Source: Sphingomonas natans (lineage in GTDB: Bacteria > Pseudomonadota > Alphaproteobacteria > Sphingomonadales > Sphingomonadaceae). From it: a DNA stretch of 64,000 bases. The stretch spans positions 372,001-436,000 of the forward strand of contig NZ_JAUOTP010000002.1 of the NCBI RefSeq assembly GCF_030546695.1. The letters run 5' to 3'. Below the pieces are notes generated by a model. The model saw only the letters and a list, made by a program, of their open reading frames with translations. It was not told the origin of the DNA and searched no databases. Positions 60,479 through 64,000 of this stretch are shown piece by piece. The translations under genes and the position numbers were made by a program. Every line of letters starts with the position of its first letter. Positions within the stretch are counted from its first letter, which is position 1.

Positions 60479-61630
60479 ATGCGCCTATCTTCTTCTGCTG
60501 CCGTCGGTCCGGCGGCAGCACTCCCCAGCGTCGCCTTCCTGTTCCTCGGCGAGACGTTGCTCATCCCGCATCTCTGGCCGATTGCCGAGGCGCTCGCCCA
60601 GGCGGCGCCCGATCTGGCGATCCACATCTGGGTCGCGACCTCCGCGCATGAGCGCCTGCTCGCGCCGTGGGCCGCCGCGTGGCCGAACATGTCGCTCCGC
60701 CGGGCGCCGGGGTTTCGCGATCTGCCCGATCTGCCGCCCGGCGCCAATCCGCCTTTGCCGCCCAAGCTCCCGATGCTCGCCCGCCTCGCGCCGCTGCTCC
60801 GATCATCGGCGGTCACGGTCTGCGCCGAGCAGACGAGCTTGTGGATCCCGTTCCTGGCCCCCTGGCTCGGGCTGCGCTTCGTCAAGACGTCGCACGGCGT
60901 CGGCTCGATGAGCGCGCGCGACGATCGGCGACGGCGTGCCGCGACGCGGATGCTCGTGCCGAGCGAACGCGAGCGCACGACCTATCTCGCGCGCGGTTTC
61001 GATCCCGCACGCGTCGTCGCCACCGGCTATGTGAAGGCGAGCTTCCGGCAGCGCACGTCCGCCGCCGCGCTCTTCGCGACCGATCGGCCGATCCTGCTCT
61101 ATACGCCGCACTGGCAGCGCCACCGATCGTCCTGGTGGGCGTGGGGTCGCGAGATCGTCGCCTTTCTCGCCGCGCAGGATCGCTGGAACGTCATCCTCGC
61201 CCCGCACCAGCGCCTGTTCGAGCACGACCCCGAGGCGGCGGCCGTCCTCGAGGCGGTCGCGCACCTGCCGCACATGCATTGCGACCGGCAGAGCTTCGCG
61301 ATGGTCGACGGCAGCTACACGGCCGCGGCCGATCTCTATCTGGGCGATTCGTCAAGTCAGGTCGTCGAATATCTTGCCCGGCCGCGCCCCTGCCTGTTCC
61401 TCAATCCGCAGAAAATCGACTGGCAGGCGACAGACGACCATGATTTCTGGCGATGCGGGGACGTCGTCGATCGGCTGTCCGATCTGGAGGACGCGCTCGC
61501 CACCGCATCGAACCGCCATCCGATCTATGCCGCGACGCAGCAATCTTTCGCGCAAAGCTCGCTCGGCGACACGTCCGATCAGGCCCCAAAAAACTGTGCG
61601 AAAACAATCCTGTCCCTCGCGCAACGTTGA
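60479..61630 (+). CDS. CDP-glycerol glycerophosphotransferase-like protein
   Basis: 383-residue GT-B fold protein. The N-terminal domain begins VAFLFLGETLLIPHLWPIAE; the C-terminal domain has LLYTPHWQRHRSSW, ILAPHQRLFEHD and the nucleotide-binding YLGDSSSQVVEYLARPRPCL. These resemble TagB/TagF-type CDP-glycerol glycerophosphotransferases, which build polyol phosphate chains or decorate surface glycans. No signal peptide. No polysaccharide cluster around it, so the acceptor is unknown. Confidence 0.8.
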   Translation: MRLSSSAAVGPAAALPSVAFLFLGETLLIPHLWPIAEALAQAAPDLAIHIWVATSAHERLLAPWAAAWPNMSLRRAPGFRDLPDLPPGANPPLPPKLPMLARLAPLLRSSAVTVCAEQTSLWIPFLAPWLGLRFVKTSHGVGSMSARDDRRRRAATRMLVPSERERTTYLARGFDPARVVATGYVKASFRQRTSAAALFATDRPILLYTPHWQRHRSSWWAWGREIVAFLAAQDRWNVILAPHQRLFEHDPEAAAVLEAVAHLPHMHCDRQSFAMVDGSYTAAADLYLGDSSSQVVEYLARPRPCLFLNPQKIDWQATDDHDFWRCGDVVDRLSDLEDALATASNRHPIYAATQQSFAQSSLGDTSDQAPKNCAKTILSLAQR

Positions 61631-61736
61631 TTGCGTTTTTTGCATCTGCGGCGGAATGTTTTTAATTTGCGATTAACCGATGCGATCCTATCTGCGCTGC
61701 ACCGCACACATCGTGCGGTTTCAGTGGAGAAATGTT

Positions 61737-61820
61737 GTGTTGAAGTTCGAAGGTGCCACCTCGCTCCTGATCGCGATCGTCGCGCAGGCGTTGGTGGTCG
61801 GCGTCATTCTCACCGCCTGA
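61737..61820 (+). CDS. 27-residue membrane peptide
   Basis: GTG 61737 with GGAG 7 bases upstream encodes MLKFEGATSLLIAIVAQALV plus VGVILTA: a short charged head and one hydrophobic helix. It lies 106 bases after the transferase gene. Too short for statistics; the ribosome site and helix are the evidence. Confidence 0.4.
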   Translation: MLKFEGATSLLIAIVAQALVVGVILTA

Positions 61821-61943
61821 GCGGTGAGAAGCGGAGCGGTTGACGGCCATCTGGACCGTCCCGCCCCGAAGGCCCCTCGTTTCCGACACCACATTCCCGG
61901 CAGCCTCGATCAGGCAGCCATCCCCCCAAGCGTCCCAGACACG

Positions 61944-61978
61944 AAAACGCCCGCGGATCCTTGCGGACCCGCGGGCGC
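61944..61978 (-). terminator. Intrinsic terminator after rplS
   Basis: On the minus strand CGCCCGCGG and CCGCGGGCG arms close on a 12-base loop and are followed by TTTTCGT. It lies 23 bases after the rplS stop and ends the trmD-rplS transcript. Confidence 0.85.
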
Positions 61979-62001
61979 TGTCTCGTCGCGATGAGGGCGG
62001 A

Positions 62002-62388
62002 TCAGCCCTCGGCGACGGCCTTGTCGCGCGTGTCGCGGCGCTCGGCGATACGCGCCGCCTTGCCGGTCCGGCCACGCAGATAATAGAGCTTCGCGCGCCG
62101 CACGACGCCCTTGCGGACGACGTCGATCGAATCGATGTTCGGCGAGTAAAGCGGGAATACGCGCTCGACGCCCTCGCCGAACGAGATCTTGCGCACGGTG
62201 AAGCTGCTGCCCATGCCCTTGTTCGAGCGCGCGATGCACACGCCCTCATAGGACTGGACGCGCGAGCGCTCGCCTTCGACGACCTTCACGCCGACCTTCA
62301 GCGTATCGCCGGGGCGGAATGCGGGAATGGCGCGCTTCTCGGTGAGAGCGGCAATCTGCTCGGCTTCGAGCTGCTGGATGAGGTTCAT
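62002..62388 (-). CDS. rplS: 50S ribosomal protein L19
   Basis: Ribosomal protein L19 at the subunit interface. 128 residues from ATG 62388 ([20 protein letters not shown]). Typical: [40 protein letters not shown] and [20 protein letters not shown]. One base after trmD, so the two are coupled. Strong terminator follows. Confidence 0.98.
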   Translation of the reverse strand: MNLIQQLEAEQIAALTEKRAIPAFRPGDTLKVGVKVVEGERSRVQSYEGVCIARSNKGMGSSFTVRKISFGEGVERVFPLYSPNIDSIDVVRKGVVRRAKLYYLRGRTGKAARIAERRDTRDKAVAEG

Positions 62389-62389
62389 C

Positions 62390-63118
62390 TCATTCGTCCT
62401 TCTTTTGCCGCGCACCAGAGGGCGACTGGACCCGAGCGCCGATATGGCGCTCCCAAAGATCCGGCCGCCTTAGCCGTGTATCGATCTCGGCCCGTGACAC
62501 GCGCCACGCCTTGATCGCCGCATGATCCCCCGATCGCAGCACTTCGGGGATCGTGCGGCCCTCCCACATTTGCGGTCGGGTATAATGCGGATATTCGAGG
62601 AGGCCCGCTTCGAAGCTTTCCTCGTCACCGCTCGAAGCCGCGCCCATTACTCCGGGAAGCAGCCGAATACAAGCATCCAGCAGCACGATCGCCGCGGTCT
62701 CGCCGCCGGACAGCACATAGTCGCCGATCGAGACCTCCTCGATCTCCCGCCCCTCGAACAGCCTCTGGTCGATCCCCTCGAACCGACCGCACAGGATCGC
62801 GACCCCGGGCCCCTCCGCCAGCGTCCGCACGCGCTCCTGGCGGAGCGGGCGCCCACGCGGCGTCATCGCCAGCAGCGGCACGCCGGGTTTGGCCGTCCCG
62901 TCGATCGCCGCGGCCAGCACATCGGCGCGCATCACCATCCCCGCCCCCCCGCCGGCGGGCGTATCGTCCACCGAGCGATGTTTGTCCGTCGCGTAATCGC
63001 GGATCTGCACCGCATCGAGCGACCATTTCCCCTCGGCCAGCGCCCGCCCGGCAAGGCTGATGCCGAGCGGTCCGGGAAACATCTCGGGATAGAGCGTGAG
63101 GACGGTAGCCTGGAACAT
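62390..63118 (-). CDS. trmD: tRNA (guanine-N1-)-methyltransferase
   Basis: Methylates G37 of tRNAs that read CNN codons, preventing frameshifts; essential. 242 residues from ATG 63118 ([16 protein letters not shown]). The SPOUT knot is seen in [17 protein letters not shown] and [20 protein letters not shown]; the linker to the C-terminal domain has [19 protein letters not shown]. Usually preceded by rpsP-rimM; here a membrane protein gene and a serine hydrolase gene take that place. Confidence 0.97.
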   Translation of the reverse strand: MFQATVLTLYPEMFPGPLGISLAGRALAEGKWSLDAVQIRDYATDKHRSVDDTPAGGGAGMVMRADVLAAAIDGTAKPGVPLLAMTPRGRPLRQERVRTLAEGPGVAILCGRFEGIDQRLFEGREIEEVSIGDYVLSGGETAAIVLLDACIRLLPGVMGAASSGDEESFEAGLLEYPHYTRPQMWEGRTIPEVLRSGDHAAIKAWRVSRAEIDTRLRRPDLWERHIGARVQSPSGARQKKDE

Positions 63119-63135
63119 CAGCCCCCTTACCATCC

Positions 63136-63155
63136 CCGCTCGTTCTGAGGAGCCA
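63136..63155. repeat. Remnant of repeat family B
   Basis: CCGCTCGTTCTGAGGAGCCA differs from the family B left arm (CCGCTCATCCTGAGGAGCCA in copy 2) at two positions, but no matching right arm follows. It lies between trmD and the small membrane protein gene. Confidence 0.45.
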
Positions 63156-63175
63156 CCCAGGCTCTCGGTGCGACC

Positions 63176-63451
63176 TCAGGCTGCGCGGCGGATCGAGAAG
63201 GTCAGCCAGCTCAGCACCAAGCCGCCCGCAAAGGTCACCCACGCGATCTGGACATTGCCGGCCTGCGTGACCGCGCTGGTGGAGTGAACCAGCGAGAGCA
63301 GAGCCAGCGGAAAGATCGCCGCCGCCGCGAGCATCGTCGCCGCCATCACCGGGCGCGACGGGCGCGGCATGAGCTTCAGCACCAGCAACGTCAGCGCGAC
63401 GGGCAGGCCGAACGAGAACAGCATCATCGCGACCGCGGGAAATCCAACCAT
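63176..63451 (-). CDS. Small multi-pass membrane protein
   Basis: 91 residues from ATG 63451 (MVGFPAVAMMLFSFGLPVAL). Three hydrophobic helices: 5-26, 35-55 and 68-86 (VQIAWVTFAGGLVLSWLTFS). No family recognised. It lies between the serine hydrolase gene (26-base gap) and trmD (57 bases), all on the minus strand, and may share their transcript. Confidence 0.65.
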   Translation of the reverse strand: MVGFPAVAMMLFSFGLPVALTLLVLKLMPRPSRPVMAATMLAAAAIFPLALLSLVHSTSAVTQAGNVQIAWVTFAGGLVLSWLTFSIRRAA

Positions 63452-63477
63452 AAGCTCGGCCTTGTCTGTCGGGCGCC

Positions 63478-64000
63478 TCAGGGCGCCTGTACGGTATATT
63501 CCAGCGCCTGCAGCCGCACGTCGGGCGTCGGCGCGCGCTGGACGCGCCCGGCGATCCGGCCATGCTCGCAGCTCCACACGAACTTGCCCTCCATCGCCGA
63601 GACGGGCGCGACGGCCTCGTCCATGTCGCAGGTGCCGACTTCCTTCTTGAGCCCTTCGATGAGCGTCTTCCAGCGCGCCACGTCGCGATCCATCAGCATG
63701 TTGTTGGCCAGCGGCGCCGCCTCGATCCCGCTCGTCCGCCACACGGCGCGTGCGGAGTCATAAGCCGATGCCAGCCCGGCGCTGACGGCGGTCGTGCGAT
63801 CCTCGAGCACACCCGCTTTGTTGAGTGCCAGCAGCGCGCGGAACGCCGGCAGTGACGCGCCGCCATAGGTCTTGCTAGAGAAGGCGAAGAAGCCGACGCC
63901 CTTGTCGGGCAGAAGGATCACGACCGAGCCGTAACCGGGATAGCCGCCCGTATGCGTGACGACGCGGCCGAGATCGCAATCGTCGAGGACGCGCCACGCC
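63478..64000 (-). CDS. Serine hydrolase (beta-lactamase class C-like), C-terminal part
   Basis: Open to the window edge; the visible 173 residues are the end of a penicillin-binding-protein-like hydrolase. HTGGYPGYGSVVILLPDKGV carries the third active-site motif (HTGG in the KTG position), followed by GFFAFSSKTYGG. A C-terminal extension with ALEYTVQAP at the end may be a separate DUF3471-type domain. The SxxK and YxN motifs would be outside the window. Probably periplasmic; substrate unknown. Confidence 0.85.
   Translation of the reverse strand, partial: AWRVLDDCDLGRVVTHTGGYPGYGSVVILLPDKGVGFFAFSSKTYGGASLPAFRALLALNKAGVLEDRTTAVSAGLASAYDSARAVWRTSGIEAAPLANNMLMDRDVARWKTLIEGLKKEVGTCDMDEAVAPVSAMEGKFVWSCEHGRIAGRVQRAPTPDVRLQALEYTVQAP

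Noticed and set aside
1-64000. CRISPR arrays, rRNA, tRNA or insertion sequences
   Set aside because: No regularly spaced direct repeats, no tRNA T-loop/acceptor combinations and no transposase motifs were found on reading through; the repeats present are palindromic elements.

Overview
The window is about 64 kb of GC-rich chromosomal DNA that reads as an alphaproteobacterium of the order Sphingomonadales, most likely Sphingomonas or a close relative. The evidence is the gene content: a PhyR/NepR/EcfG general stress response with a HisKA_2 sensor, MipZ and DivK, pgmG, a PEP-CTERM protein, a ligase-associated helicase/exonuclease pair, and the palindromic intergenic repeats typical of sphingomonads. 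Genes are tightly packed with many 4-bp stop/start overlaps. I see no rRNA, tRNA, CRISPR array, insertion sequence or intact prophage, and no gene-free gap longer than 300 bases.

Layout. 1-4.1 kb: end of an EmrAB-type efflux operon, a fatty-acid hydroxylase and a GNAT-like protein. 4.1-10.2 kb (minus): xthA, erpA, an M23 peptidase, a ferritin-like DUF455 protein, bcp and glnE. 10.3-14.7 kb: the general stress response locus, with a possible second NepR-like peptide, ecfG, a 46-residue membrane peptide, phyR, nepR, a kinase-like protein with a decayed ATPase domain, and an entericidin-like lipoprotein. Candidate EcfG promoters precede nepR and the lipoprotein gene. 14.8-19.3 kb: tatC, tatB, a CorC-type protein and a chemotaxis receptor. 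19.3-23.2 kb: the divergent DNA repair pair. 23.2-26.6 kb: a frameshifted GH19 chitinase gene, a ureohydrolase and catalase. 26.7-32.8 kb: pgmG, dnaJ-like, mipZ, a Sel1-like protein, a FemAB-like transferase, ridA, a HAD phosphatase, DUF3572 and divK.

32.9-36.4 kb (minus) is a riboflavin operon (small membrane protein, ribD, ribE, ribB, ribH). Its ribD carries an in-frame insertion made of two nested palindromic repeats. 36.6-42.2 kb: gltX, an acyltransferase, a LysE exporter, a DUF2306/LytTR pair and prs. 42.2-46 kb: a PEP-CTERM protein, hisN and an AsmA protein. 46-50.3 kb: rpmI-rplT, then pheST. 50.4-56.3 kb: metX-GNAT-metW facing hisC-tyrA and hom, so methionine/threonine and aromatic/histidine amino acid genes lie together with repeats at several boundaries. 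56.4-61.8 kb: small exported proteins, glpX, a beta-hydroxyacid dehydrogenase, a CAP-domain protein and a glycerophosphotransferase-like protein. 61.9-64 kb (minus): rplS, trmD, a membrane protein and the end of a serine hydrolase gene.

The points most worth following up are the rearranged stress locus with its second NepR-like peptide and degenerate kinase, the repeat insertion inside ribD, and a repeat that appears to supply the start of the repair helicase.
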